NCBI GenBank assembly: GCA_026075535.2
Contig: AP026540.1
Location: 8,494,001 to 8,558,000, forward strand
Origin: Tricholoma matsutake
Taxonomy: Eukaryota; Basidiomycota; Agaricomycetes; Agaricales; Tricholomataceae
Reading direction: 5' to 3'
DNA length: 64,000 nt
Part shown: positions 1 through 12,600 of the stretch, one piece after another
Layout: each line of letters starts with the position of its first letter
How positions within the stretch are numbered: position 1 is the first letter of the stretch
Notes under the pieces: model-generated
What the model was told of the DNA's origin: nothing
Seen by the model: only the letters and a program-made list of their open reading frames with translations
Databases searched by the model: none
Program-made: the position numbers and the translations under genes

Positions 1-1729
1 ACGTCGCTAAAATTGTACATCTCTCTAATTTCTTTTCTTACTTTCTCATGCTGCATAATACATATCCTATATGCATAATATCTTACATCAGTCATGCGCT
101 CCTCATTTCTCTCCTCTCTCATCTCACATGTGCTTTCCTCACACTCCCCACACCCATACTACATCTAAACTCTCCTGGGTGCTCGTGATCTCCTTTCACA
201 TGACCTCTATCATTCTCATAATGTTAATAATCATTTCTCTTCTCTATCCTGGCAGTGGAAGTTATTTGCATGATGCGGGCCCACACCCATGACTCATTTG
301 AAGGACACTGTCGTTGAGATCAGGGACCCTCTATTGCTCATACAAACTCTCTCCTCCCTCTCTCGAAGTCATGACTACATAATCTGACTCAAATCTTCCT
401 CAGGTGGCCACTGCTCCTTCAGGTACCCAGGCTGCCATGTTGGACATGGAAAGTGCCTATCACACAATCCCCGTCAAACCCAATCACAAGTGGTACCTTG
501 TTGTATTTTTTGATGGGGTCTTTTACATGGATGACAATGTCCCATTTGGCATCACATCTGCCTCCAGTCTCCAGGGTGAAGTAGCCGATGCTGCTGTCGA
601 CATCTGGGAGCATCATGGTGTCTCTCCAGCAGTCAAGTGGGTTGACAATTTCAATGTCTTCCGCTTTCCCAAGACTGATGGTCTTCTTCATGGCATCAGT
701 GATGGCATCAAATATATGTATGACTACAATCTTGTCTCCATCAAATCATTAATAACTCCACTGGGAATTCCGTGGCACAAAACCAAGGGCCAGGAGTTTT
801 CTGACACGTTCATGTACTTGGGCTTCCACTGGGACATCCCCAGCAAATCTGTCTCTCTTCCCAAACTCAAGCACAAAAAAATCTACGCAAACTTTCTCTA
901 TTCATCTTGGCATGCAAGCATACACAGGTACTCAAAGCACATGCTGAGAGTGTCATTGGTACACTCTCCCATATCACCTTTTTGTATCGGCGGGGACAAT
1001 CCTATATGTCAAACCTGTACAAATGGCTCACCTCTTTCCTCAATGACTACATTCCCCACTGGATCACCTCTTCTGCCCTCACAGACCTTTGGTGGTGGTC
1101 CACACTCCTCTTGCAGAATCATGCTCCACGATCTCTTGCTCTAGGTGGTCCCATTCATGATTATAATATCTGGGTGGATGCATCCACGGAATGGGGCATT
1201 GGACTTCTCTGGGGTACTCAATGGGCCACATGGCAGTTACTCAACAGATGGAGAGGTCCAAGCAGGGACATTGGATGGCTTGAAGGAGTTGCTGTCGAAC
1301 TCGCTATCCTGGCCACAAGGGCAATGGGTATCCACAATGTGGATATTCTTATCCAGAGTGACAATGAGGGCATTATCGGCACCTTTTCAAAGGGCAGATG
1401 CTCCAACTTCATGATGAATCTCTTGATTTGCTGCTCTGATGAAGTATACAATGATGTGGGCATCTCCACTACACTCATTTATGTAAATACCATTGACAAC
1501 CTCACAGATCCTATCTCCCGTGGTTTTCTCCCTCCATCTTCACAAATATTCTCTCTCCCCATCCCCATCCCTCCCCCTCTCGCTCCCTTCATCTCCTATG
1601 TCACAATCCAATTGTCTTACTACATTTCTCAAGGGTGTGGATGTATCGGTGCAGGCTGCCACCTTCTATGCCAATGCACCTCCTCTCAATGTTCAATGTG
1701 TGGCATCCCTACCTGTTGATGGCCATGTA
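1..1729 (+). mobile_element. DIRS-like retrotransposon, 5' part (outer host of the nest)
   Basis: This is the left part of a tyrosine-recombinase retrotransposon. It holds the RT/RNase H region, and the matching recombinase lies beyond the chromovirus A insertion at 15,858. The first 400 bases contain no recognisable gene, and the gag and left terminus would lie outside the window. The break at 1729/15,858 is flanked by ATGTA (1725-1729) and GTGTA (15,853-15,857), an imperfect 5-bp target-site duplication. RT followed by a tyrosine recombinase, with no DDE integrase, is the DIRS order. Assignment to the DIRS or Ngaro branch is uncertain without the outer termini. Confidence 0.75.
404..1570 (+). 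pseudogene. DIRS-type reverse transcriptase-RNase H, decayed
   Basis: The RT core is readable from 404: LDMESAYHTIPV, then FGITSAS (fingers/palm), then KWVDNF at about 640, where DIRS-type RTs normally have a VDD-type catalytic pair. The second Asp is Asn here, which should abolish activity. The frame changes near 910-950, after which the RNase H domain follows with IWVDAS (about 1168), LEGVAVELAIL and IQSDNEG, giving a D-E-D set. The coding sense fades into Pro-rich sequence near 1560. The frameshift and the active-site change together mark it as a dead copy. The family call rests on the spacing of these motifs and on the recombinase downstream. Confidence 0.75.
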
Positions 1730-2406
1730 TATAAGGGGAACACCTTACGAGCCCCTACAATGGTTGGTGCACATTTGCGAACATTTCCACACATGCACAA
1801 ACGTTTGTGCAACAAAGTGCCTTTTGCGCAACGAGGCACCTTTTGCACCAACCATCTACAAACATTCCGATATGTCGATCCATCAGCCCCTATTGTACTC
1901 TCACCATTCTCACAGTCAATACCCCTGTGGAAATGATCAAGAATGTCTTTGTGGTGACCCGGGGCTTGACCCTGCATTTGTGTATATTATATTCCTTTGC
2001 TATTGACCTGGCTGGCCCCTATAAAGGGACCAGCCTTCTATTTTACATAAGCAATCCTTTACTACCACCTCGAGTACACACGATAATATACATTATTCAT
2101 GTTTAGCTCCTGCGTGATCTTAAGGGACCCCCCTCTGACTCACAACAGTCTTCGCACACCCATTACCAATCATGGCCTGATGCGGACACCACTTACCAAG
2201 CATGACCTGATGCGGACACTATCACTGATTAATGGCCATCTCCCCAAATGGGAACATGACCCTGGATCTGAATTAGGAGTTTTCTCTTTGGTTTTCCCTT
2301 GCAAGGTATGGGTCTTTTCCTTGTTCAATAGTTATTGAATCTAATCTTTGGTTTTCCCTTGCGAGTATTGAGTTCTTAGGACTCTGATCATAAGGTTGCC
2401 CTTACA
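1730..2406 (+). repeat. 5' LTR of element A (promoter region deleted)
   Basis: This LTR matches the 3' LTR at 7633-7698 plus 15,404-15,852. It contains an 18-bp perfect palindrome (1794-1811, TGCACAAACGTTTGTGCA) and two tandem ~30-bp units (about 2155-2222) sharing the words CATGRCCTGATGCGGACAC. Compared with the 3' LTR it lacks about 90 bp between two TTAG words, the stretch that carries the TATA box. It also has an extra segment near 2307-2365 that partly duplicates the 'ctttggttttcccttgcgag' stretch. Confidence 0.88.
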
Positions 2407-2408
2407 GA

Positions 2409-2418
2409 AGAAAACTCT
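2409..2418 (+). promoter_or_regulatory. Candidate self-priming PBS of element A
   Basis: Two bases after the LTR lies AGAAAACTCT. Its reverse complement AGAGTTTTCT occurs at 15,782-15,791 in the 3' LTR, 32 bp downstream of the first T of TATATATA (15,750), which is where the transcript should start. There is no TGG-type tRNA primer site at this position. The geometry is that of Tf1, in which the mRNA 5' end folds back as primer. The function is inferred. Confidence 0.55.
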
Positions 2419-2573
2419 CTCTTTAGTGGACTGAAGGTAGTAGGTTACCACAGCCAGTGACTCAGTTTATGAAAATTTCGCACATTTTCATGCCTGCTTC
2501 ACGACTTTGGAGAGCTTCACTATCATCCCTCCACTTGACTCTTCTGCCCCTTTATACAACTACCAACCTTCCC

Positions 2574-3708
2574 ATGGAGATGGACAATGAGGACTGCCTC
2601 CAGCGCATTGAAGCGAGCATTGCAGGCCTTGTACAGACTATGGCAGTATTTGTGCAACGAGAGGCAGACCGCAAAGAGCCACAGGTGCTTCTGAGCATCT
2701 CCAACCCCACAGACCTAGGGTCTCCTGGCCCAGTAGTTCACAAAATCCATCGCAAAACATTGTCATGAGATTACTGCCCCAAGCCTGCAAACCCCACAGA
2801 CTTTTTGGGTGATCGTTCACAAGGACGAGCATTCCTGAATTTGTGCGCACTCTATTTTGCCCTTGCTCCTCATCAATTTGCAGACAAGCATGTGCAGGTT
2901 ATGTGGGCCCTCTCATTCATGAAGGGCGGATGAGCTGCACAGTTTGTGGATCATCTCATGCGCAACTACCAACTAAGTGGAAGACTCCCCTACACCTCCT
3001 ACTCCGATTTTGCGGATGAATTCGCAAACTAGTTCTGTCCAAAGAACGAGATCCAATCTTCGTGGACCGAGCTCGAGACTGTGAAGTACTTCCAAGGTAC
3101 ATGAACTGTTGACAAGTATGTCGATGACTTTCACAAACTGGTAGAGCAAGTGCAGTACTTTGAGGGCTTGCATATTGTCCTCAAATTCCGACAAGGTCTA
3201 AATGTGAAGATCCAAGACCATGTCACCTGTCTCACCATTGGATGACCTTTGGATAACACCCCCAAGCAGTGGTACAATGCCACTATCGTCTGCAATGAAA
3301 ATCACATTGCAAATGAGGCTTTTTGCATGTCTTCGTGAATGGCCTCACAATCCAAAACCAGCTCGCAGCCAGGGAACATGTTCTGCAAGCTCATTCCCAC
3401 CATGGCGTGGCCCCTCCCCCCAATTTTGCACACAACTGCCCCCATCGTGATACACACCTTTGGCTCAAAGTGTCTCCACACCCACTAAACCAAAGGACGG
3501 ATCTGTGCTCGTCTGCTTTTGTTGTGGAGAACCCGGTCATGCACAACCCGAATGCCCAAGACAGTTTGACATTCAGTACATGGATGGCGAAGAGCGACAG
3601 GATTTTGCACAGGAGGAATTTGCAGCACTGGATGTGAGCAACACAAACGAGAGGAATGAGGAGCCCGTTGTAGAAGTAAAGGAGGATTTTTGCAGCGACA
3701 ACAAGTGA
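2574..3708 (+). pseudogene. Element A gag, inactivated
   Basis: The reading frame opens with ATG at 2574 (MEMDNEDCLQRIE). A capsid-like region can be followed through several stops and a frame change to a zinc knuckle, CFCCGEPGHAQPEC (CX2CX4HX4C), near 3517-3560. Stops interrupt the capsid at about 2930, 3029, 3107, 3241 and 3336. Most are TGA where arginine would be expected. Gag would form the virus-like particle and bind element RNA, but this copy cannot make it. Confidence 0.7.
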
Positions 3709-6700
3709 GCAGTACGCCACCATTGTCCACGAAAAATCGTTTTGCAGTGTTGTCAGTAGATGAAGGGTACAAATCAAATTCTATTTCATCGACCAATCTC
3801 TCTGCGAATGATGCGCAAGCCATACTAACCCCTCCCTATCCTCGTTCGCATTTTCGTAAGCACCCTAAATGGGAGAAACGACTCCCCAACCACTATGTCA
3901 TAGTGGTGACCCTGAGCCCCCACTCATTCAAGCTCAAAGTATCGCTGCAAACCACTGATACTGGTGCTGTGCACATGACCAAGGCACTACTTGATTGTGG
4001 CGCCACCGGCCTTTTCATCAGTTCCAATTTCATTGCGCGAAATCACCTTGCAACAAAAGTGCTCAGCCAACCCATCCCTGTGTTCAATGTTGATGGCTCA
4101 GCGAATGAAGCAGGCGATATCTCAGAAGTTGTAGAGGTCCTACTATGCTTTCACGACCACTCTGAACGTGTGACATTCGCAGTGACTGGCATCGGCAATC
4201 AAGATGTTATTCTCAGCCTCACCTGGCTCTGCAAGCATAATCCTGAGGTGGACTGGCAGACTAATGAGGTCAAAATGAGTTGATGCCCAAATCACTGCCG
4301 CACCTGTCAGAATGAGATGAACAAAGAGTGCAGAAGCACTTTTCGGAAAATCACTAGCATTCGTACCTGTCATGCAGGTCCCATGCCTACCCCTGACATT
4401 GAGATGGAGGACATCCCGGACCTTCTGCAACTGGTGAACAATGATAACGATGATGAAGACCATGATGAACTGCCCCTTTCAAGTGAAAACTCGGTCAAAG
4501 AGGGAGATTGCATCTTCATCGCTACCATTCCCTGCGAAGCGGAATTCGTTTGCACCATGACCAACATTTCACAATGGCTAGCAGAGGCCTTCCATAAGAA
4601 TGTGCAACCAAAGTCCTTTCACGAATCCATCCCTGCGCACTTCTACGAGTTTGAGGACCTATTCGCAAAGTCTTTGTTTGACCACTTGCCTGACTGAAAG
4701 GTATGGGATCATGCGATCGAACTCATCCCTGGTGCAAAAGCTGCTAGCTGCAAGGTCTACCCCCTCACACCCAACGAACAGGCCAAGATGGACAAATTCA
4801 TTCAGGAGAACCTAGCCACTGGCCGCATTCACCCCTCAAAGTTGCTGATGGCATCCCCCATCTTGTACAAGATTATCATGCTCTCAATGCCCTCATGATC
4901 AAAAACTGATATCCGCTACCACTGATTTTGGAACTGGTAAATCAATGACGAGGTGTGAAATACTTTACAAAACTTGATGTGCGATGGGGGTACAACAATG
5001 TGCGCATGAAAAGGGGCAACAAATGGAAAGCTGCTTTTCGCACAAATCATGGGCTTTTCGAACCCTTGGTGATGTTTTTCAGACTCACAAACTCCCCTTC
5101 CACATTCCAAACGATGATGAACGACATTTTTCAGGATCTCATTATGGAAGGAGTGGTCTGTGTCTACCTGGATGACATCCTCATCTTTACGAAATCAATC
5201 GATGAACATCGGCGCATTACGCACCTTGTCCTGGAGCGCCTTCATGCACACAAGTTGTTTCTGCAACATGACAAGTGCGAGTTCAAGCAAACAATGATCG
5301 AGTACCTCGGACTCATCATATCCGAGGGTGAAATTCATATGGATCCCGTCAAGGTAGTGGGAGTCACCAAATGGCCCACCCCCACAATGTGCAAGGAGGC
5401 ACAATTCCTAGGGTTTGCCAATTTCTATCGGTGCTTCATTGAAGACTTTTTGCATCATGCAAAACCCCTCTTTGAGCTCACAAAGAAGGAGTGCAAATGG
5501 GAATGGGGACCTTCAGAACAAGGTGCCTTTGACAAAATCAAGAATCAGGTCACATCCTCCCCTATTCTCCATTTCACTGATGATGCCAAAGCATTTTGCA
5601 TCGAGGCAGACAACTTGGACTATGTGACCAGCTCAGTGCTGTCGCAGCAATTGGCTGATGATCTCAAATGGCACCCTATCGTGTTCTACTCAAAATCGCT
5701 CAATGCAGTCAAATGAAATTATGAGATCCATGACAAGGAGATGCTAGCAGTGATGAGATCATTAGAGGAATGGAGGCATTTCCTTGAAGGTGCGCAGCAC
5801 AAGGTAGAGATCTGGACTGACCACAAAAATCTGGAGTACTTCATGACCGTGAAAAAGCTAAATCGCAGACAAGCTCGCTGGTCACTCTATCTTTTGCAGT
5901 TCAACTTCATCATGCACCACCGTCCTGGAAAGAGTATGGGTAAATGTGATGCGCTTTTGCAACGAGCCAATCATGCAAACAGCACTGATGATAATTGCAA
6001 CACTACCCTGCTCTGCCCTGAATTCTTCATGATTCACGCACTCAAAGGGGTGACGATCGAAGGAGTGGAGCGAAATATCTTGCGCGAAGTGCGAAAGGGG
6101 GTTCGTGATGGAAAGAGCAAAGATGCGGTGGTACTAGCGATGAAGGAGTTGGATAGGGCCAAGGGCAAGACATTGCAAAGCTCAGAGTGGACAGAGGAGG
6201 ATGGATTATGGAGGTTTCGTGATCACATTTATGTTCCGCTCATACCAGACTTACAATGCAGAATCGCTGAACAGCATCATGACTCCAAGATTGGTGGACA
6301 TGCGGGGCACTGGAAAACACTCGAACTCATCTTGCACAATTACTGGTGGCCAAACATGTCATGCTTTGTTGGTCAGTACTGTAATGCCTGTGATCTGTGT
6401 CTTCACACGAAGGTGCAGAAGCACCGACCTTTCGGCAAACTACACCCCCTCCCAATCCCTGAAAATTGCTGGGATGTGGTAAGTGTTGATTTCATCACCA
6501 AACTTCCAGACTCCCATGGCTTCGATGTGATGATGGTGGTGGTAGACTCGGTGAGCAAGCACAGCCATTTCATACCCACTCACACCACCATTATGGTGCT
6601 GGGATCAATGTGATTGTACTTGCAGAACATGTGGAAGCTTCATGGCCTCCCGAAATTGATGCTCTCAGATTGGGGACCACAGTTTGTAGTGCAATTCATG

Positions 6701-7620
6701 CATGAATTGTATTGCTTGTTGGGGATCACCATTTCGGCATCCAGTGTATCACCCACAGTCCGATGGGCAGACCAAGTGAGTCAATCAGGAGCTCGAGCAG
6801 TACATCCGCATTTTTGTGAATGAGCGCCAAAATGATTGGGACACTCTGCTCCCTCTGGGCAAATTTGCATACAATAACCATGTCCACTCATCCACCCAGC
6901 ACTCCCCCTTCTTTGTTGACACTGGCAGACATCCGTGGATGGGTTTTGAGCCCAACCAACGACCCTCGAGGCTTGAGGCAGTCAACAAGTTTGCGGATCA
7001 GATGAAGTTGATGTTGGATGAGGCTCGTGCCACCCTTGCCAAATTGAAGGATGATATGGCGAGGTACTATAACCAACAGCAAATCCCCACACCAATTTTC
7101 GCAATCAGCGAAAAGGTCTTCCTAGATGCTTTGGATATCAGCACAACTAGACCCATGAAGAAATTTGCACACCGCTTCCTGGGGCCATACCCAGTCATTT
7201 GTCCTGTCAGCTCGCATGCATATTGCCTCCAACTGCCACCATCGATGGCTCAAATACATCTGGTGTTCCACATTGTCAAGCTCATGCCCGCGCCAATGGA
7301 CCTGATCAAAGGTCACCATACAAAACCACCGCCGCCCCCCAAGATCGTAGGAGGAGAGGAGAGGTACGAGGTGGATGAGGTGCTGGACAGCAGGATGAAG
7401 GGTAGGAAGTTGCAGTATCTGGTCAGATGGAGAGGTTATGGGCATGAAGAGAATTCATGGATTCCAGAGGAGGATCTCGATGCTGCAAAACTAATCGTGA
7501 ACTTCTACAGGGCTCATCCAAGTGCCCCAAAACATGTTAACACAATTACCTTTGGACAGATGGGATTCCGACCACAATATCCACACCAATGGAACTTTGC
7601 ACATCAGGACGCTGCACCTT
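3690..7620 (+). pseudogene. Element A pol: protease, RT, RNase H, integrase, chromodomain
   Basis: Domains appear in Ty3 order. An aspartic protease has LLDCGATG near 3985 (usual D-S/T-G changed to D-C-G). RT runs about 4700-5400 with YLDD at 5164. RNase H includes WTDHKNLEYF near 5813. An HHCC-type integrase spans about 6270-6420, with the core Asp in SVDFIT (about 6484) and LSDWGPQF (about 6660). A chromodomain (YEVDEVLDSR...YLVRWRGYG) lies at about 7360-7500. In-frame TGA codons at about 4695, 5714, 6611 and 6776 stand where relatives usually have Arg. The chromodomain makes this a chromovirus, a group thought to target heterochromatin. Confidence 0.85.
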
Positions 7621-7632
7621 AAGGGGGGGTGA

Positions 7633-7698
7633 TGTAAGGGGAACACCTTACAAGCCCCTACAATAGTTGGTGCACATTTGCAAATGTTTCTGCACACC
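7633..7698 (+). repeat. 3' LTR of element A, left fragment
   Basis: This stretch begins TGTAAGGGG directly after the G-rich tract and matches the start of the 5' LTR. It is cut after ACACC (7694-7698) by element B. The same ACACC recurs at 15,399-15,403, giving a perfect 5-bp duplication. Confidence 0.88.
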
Positions 7699-8398
7699 TG
7701 TTAAGAACTGATCCTGGAAGGTTCATCGGAATCTGATTGGACACTGCGGGTGTTGTTTATGGAAGGTTGTTGGGTCGTTGGGGATTCTGCGGGAGGGGAA
7801 ACGGAAAGGACTTGGCTTCAGCTTGTAAGAAGCTGCGCCCTTCACCTCATCTGGTGTCCTAATTTCAAGTTGAAGGTTTGGAGGTAGGAGCAGGAAAGTG
7901 CAGGTAAATGCGGGAAGGAGTATGGAGGGACTTAGGTTAAGTTCAGATGAGGTTAGAACTTCAGAGGGAGACTGGAGGTCGAGTCGAATGGAGTTCAGAC
8001 TCTTAGAGAACTGAGGTTGGGATTGGCAGATTAAAGTCAAGTCTATGTCAATATATGAACTGAGGAATACAAGGCAAAACTAACTAAGCTTAAATACTGT
8101 AGTCTGGAATAATGCGGAACAGGAATGAAGACTGTGGCAGTGTCTCGACTGCATAGATAAATTATCTAGCGGGAGCTGCACAGGAATCCATAGTCAAATT
8201 TGCAATAGAGACAGCAGCCTTGGGAAGGCAGCCGTGGATGCTGTACAAGGCGGCCTGGTGCACAGCAGTGTGGGCAGTGCAAGGCAGCCAGGAACGAAAT
8301 CAGGAGGTGTAGACAAAAGTCAGGTTTGATGTGCAGGAAAGGGTCAGACGGATGCGGGTTCTGATCGGGTGAGGAATGGTTCTTGACAGTATTTCCCC
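7699..8398 (-). repeat. 3' LTR of element B (intact arrangement)
   Basis: This 700-bp LTR has ends TGTTAAGAAC/GTTCTTGACA on the plus strand. Its right half matches the right-hand LTR collinearly from about 8055 (tgaggaatacaaggc). Its left half, 7699 to about 8050, matches the right-hand LTR only in inverted orientation (14,711-15,057). Confidence 0.88.
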
Positions 8399-8523
8399 CT
8401 TAGTGCTGAGCCTACGAGGCATGTGATGGTTTGAGTCCGAATGAGGAAGTTGGTTGAATTTCCGAATGTGGCAATTGGTTGAAAATTTTTCACATCGTTT
8501 CCTACTCCCATCACCTATCAGAA

Positions 8524-9512
8524 ATGTCCACCCCAGCAGTCTCTGCGCAGATCAAAATGGCCGCGATGAAGGCCCAACACGAACAGAGGGAGCGGGCACT
8601 GAGGGAGCAGATGGAAAGGGAGATGAAGGAGCTGGAGGAAGCGGCGAGGGAGGAGGAATGCCAGGTGCAGGAGGTGCAAAAGGCAGCAGAGGAGGCTGCA
8701 AAGGCTGAGGAGGCGCGCCAGGCAGAGGTGTGGAAAAAAGAGGCAGTGGCCACAAGACGAGCAGAGAAGAAGCGGGCGGCTGTGGATGCAGGTTTGGAGG
8801 ATGAGGCTGAGGGGAGCAAGTCCCCAAAGAAAAAGAAAGTCGCCAAGTCAAAGGCATGAGTGGGGTCGGAGGAGTCGGAGGTTCTGGTGCGGGTGCAGGC
8901 AGCTTTGCCCTGCAAAAGGTGTGTCGTTGTTTCCCTTCTCAGTCTTCTTTTACTGATAAGAGGCCTAGATGCAAATATCAGAAGATTGCTTGTTTCAAGA
9001 TGGGTGTGAGGGGACGCATGTGCGACAACTGCACGCGCATCAAACATAAGTGTGAGGAGGTAGTGTGGGAGGGACAGGAGGCCCCTGCAGCAAAAACAGC
9101 AGGAATGATGGGGGCAACCAGGGAAAACCCAGAGGTAATGCAACAAATGATGAAGTTGATAAGGAAGGGATTTGCTGAGGTGGCCACTGTGGTGCGGGAG
9201 TCGATGGGGGAGATCTGGGACACTTTGGACTCAGAGTGGGTGGAGGAAGAAAGCGCCAGGGAGGAGAGCGACGAGGGTGACAAAGAGGTGGAGCAGGCGG
9301 TGTGAGAGTCCCAGCGGGAAAGACACAGGATCTGCAAGTCTGGAGATGACTGGGTGGCCTTCCAGAGATATCTGGAGAAAAGGTGGGCAGATGAGGAGGA
9401 GAGTGAGAGTGGAGATGAGGAGGGTGGAGAGAAGGATGAGGGCGGAGAAGAGGGTGAAGTTGGGGGAGAGGGTGATGAAGACGGAGAGGGAGAAGCAGAG
9501 GTGGAGGTGTAG
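8524..9512 (+). pseudogene. Antisense accessory gene of element B: coiled coil, Cys cluster, acidic tail
   Basis: This gene lies on the strand opposite to gag-pol, between the chromodomain end and the 3' LTR. ATG at 8524 opens a Glu/Lys/Arg/Ala-rich coiled coil of about 110 residues ending in a basic KKKK stretch. The frame then passes a TGA (8857), reaches PCKRC, and continues across a likely 38-bp intron (8923-8960, GT...AG with an actgat branch-like word). Beyond it come RPRCKYQKIAC and MCDNCTRIKHKC, the latter a CX2CX6C half-site like those of fungal zinc clusters. After another TGA (9303) an acidic E/D/G tail runs to TAG at 9510. Both TGAs fit decayed CGA Arg codons, and the same frame continues past each, which argues for a once-real protein. 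Its function is unknown; nucleic-acid binding is only a guess. Confidence 0.6.
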
Positions 9513-9603
9513 AACCGGGCAGAAATTTTCTTTTTACTTTGTTTTTGTTTCATAATAAAATTTGTTCTGAGCCTTGACTGCATTAAAGAGTAAGGTGAAT
9601 ATG

Positions 9604-12600
9604 TTAAGTGGACAATGGACCGGGTTTCTGCGGGTAGCGGGTGTGAAAATCCACAAGGAGTTCTTGGGCATGGTCAAGTTCCGTAACAGGTAGCCAGGAA
9701 GTCTCTTCGTCGGTTCCCTGGTAACCTTCCCATCGGATGAGGTAGAGAATCTTGCAGCGACATCGGTTGTCGACCTTGGAGTCGAGGACTTCAGCGATCT
9801 CATATTTGAGCTCATCGTCGATGGTGATCGGAGGAGGGGGAGGTTGTACCCGATTTGGAATTGTGTTCAGGGAGTGTTTCTCTAGTTGAGAGACATGGAA
9901 AACAGGGTGGATGGCCCACATGTGATCCAGAAGCCGCAGGGTGACCGAGTGAGTACCTGGGTGGGCAATGATTTCAAAAGGACCATGGTTCTTTTCAGAA
10001 AGTTTCTTGGAGGGATGAGTGGTGCGGATATTTTCCGCAGTGATGTAGGCAGAGTCACCAATGTTGAAGTCAGGTGTGGGTGCCCAATGTTTGTCTGCAG
10101 GACCTTGATAACACTCTTGAGTGGCCGCAAGCTGTTTCTGAAGCTCCTGATGAAGGTTGTCTAAGTCGACAACAAACTCGCGGGCATGCTGTGAAGCTAA
10201 GTCATGTTCTGGAAAGACAGAAATGTTCGGGTGATAGCCTTTGTTGGCAAAGAAAGGGGATACACCTGTAGAGGCGGAAGGAGCATTGTTGTAGGCAAAT
10301 TTGCCCAAGGGTAAGAGGTGAGACCAGTCATCCTGCTGATAGTTGCAGAAGATCCGGAGGTACTGCTCCAAGGTCTGATTAAGTCATTCTGTCTGACCAT
10401 CACCTTGTGGGTGATAACTGGAAGTGAAGTGGATCTGCATGTCGAGCGCTTTTCCGAGGGAGCGGAAGAAATGGGAGACAAACTCGGATCCCCGGTTGCA
10501 AGTGACATGTGATGGAACACCATGCTTGGAGAAGACGTGGAGGATGAACAGGTTGGCTAGTTCTTGGGCTGTGATTTCATTGACAGTTGGGATGAAGATG
10601 CCTTGTTTGGTGAGACGGTCAACGATGACCAAGATAGTGGTGTGACCATCAGAGTCGGGTAGTTGCTCAATGAAATCCATGGAGATGGAGTTCCAAGGTC
10701 GTTCCAGAACCAGAAGTTGCTTTAGAAACCCATAGGGCTTGTGTTGAGGTGATTTGGATCATTTGCAAGTGGTACAGGATTTGCAGAATTCCTGCACAAA
10801 GGTGTGGAGGTTTGGCCAGACATATTCCTGATGGACAAGCTCCTGAGTTTTGTTTTGTCCGAAGTGGCCAGAGAGGATATGATCGTGTTTGTACTGAAGG
10901 ACCTTGAGGCAAAGATCTGCAATGTCCGGAACATAAATCTGGTCGAAGTGGCGGAGAAGACCTGCCTCGTATATGGTCCAGTTGGGGTTGACAGGTGTCG
11001 GAAGATGTGTGGATGATAAGGGGTCAAGGGGTAGGGAGGTGCAGATGTCATGGTGAAGTTTCTCAACATCCATTATTACTGCTTGTCGAAGGATGGGTGT
11101 GGCAAAATAGGTGGCGCGAAGGGAAGAGGTGAGCTGTTCCTGTGTGAATACAGGTTGGAAGTTGGTTGGGTTTACAGAGGCGAAGTCGCTATTTCCCCCT
11201 TTGCAGTAGATGTCCCAATGTCTAGTGAGTGCATCTGGCTTGGCTCCTAATTTTCCAGGGCAGAAGCTGATGATGAGATTGAACTGGGAAAGGTATTCTG
11301 ACCAATGGGCCTGGCGCTGGGTGAGCAACTTAGTAGTGCTGAAGTACTCAAGATTTTTGTGGTCAGTGACCACATCAACTGGGTTTGTGGAACCCTCGAA
11401 ATACTGCCGCCAGTGTTTGAAGGCTTCAAAAATGGCCAAGAGTTCCTTATCATGGGTGTCGTAATTTAGTTCAGCAGGATTAAAAGAGTGGGAATGACAA
11501 GTGACCAGATGGATTTCTCCATCCGCAGTGTAAACCGAAAGGATAGCCGCTAGGGCATAGTTGGAAGCGTCGGTTTTGAGTACCATCTGTGAGTCAGGTA
11601 CCCATTGCATTAAGACGGGGGCATGAGTGAATTCTTGTTTGAGCTTTTCAAAAGTGTCGCGGCACTTCTTGTTGAAGTCCCAGGGTGTGGATTTCCACGT
11701 TAAGCAGGTGAGTGGGATGACAATGTCTGAATAGCCATTAATGAAGCGGCAGTAAAAGTTGCAAAAGCCTAAGAAGGATTGTATATCCTTAACTTTCCTA
11801 GGCTCAGGCCAGTCAAGCACAGTTTTGACTTTATCCTTGGACATCCACAGTCCATCCGGTGAAAGGATGAAACCTAAATATCCAACGGTGTCTTTGTGGA
11901 ACTCACATTTCTGTGGAGAGGCATAAAGTCCATTTTTCCGGAGATGGCGGAGGACTTCTTTGATGTGAGCCCTGTGCTGGGACTTGTCATCGGGATAGAT
12001 TACGATGTCATCAAGGTACATGATGACACAAACATCCAGCATGTCACTGAAGATGTCGTTCATAAACCGCTGGAAAGCTGCGGGTGCATTAGTGAGTCCA
12101 AAGGGAACCACCAACCACTCGAAGGATCTGTAGCGGGTGCGGAAAGTAGTTTTCCACTCATCACCATCAGCGATGCAGACTAGGTGATAAGCGTGCCACA
12201 AGTCTATCTTGGTGAACAAGCAGGCTTTTCGGGGGGAGTCGAGGAGGTTGGAAATGAGAGGAAGTGGGTAGCGGTCTTTCTTCGTAAGATGGTTGAGTCC
12301 TCAGTAATCGACACAAAGTCGGAGACTACCATCCTTCTTCTTGATGAAGAGAATTGGAGTGCCATGCGGGGACTTGGATGGCCAGATGAAACCTGAGTGG
12401 ACATTTTTGTCAATGAAGACTCGTAAGGCTTCTAATTCAGAGGGAGAGAGGGAATACATGCAACCCGGAGGAGGGGGAGCATTGTCCTCTGTCTCTATCT
12501 TGAGGTCGTAAGGGCGATGTGGAGGAAGGGTATCCACTTTAGTCTTATTAAAGACATCAGCAAATTTGTGATACTTGGGTGGAATATTGGAAAGGTCAGA

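Noticed and set aside
8511..9146. Ser/Ala-rich minus-strand frame opposite the element B accessory gene
   Set aside because: It is the complement of a Glu/Lys/Ala-rich coiled coil, which automatically gives Ser/Phe/Leu-rich frames. The plus-strand frame has the domain structure and decay pattern.
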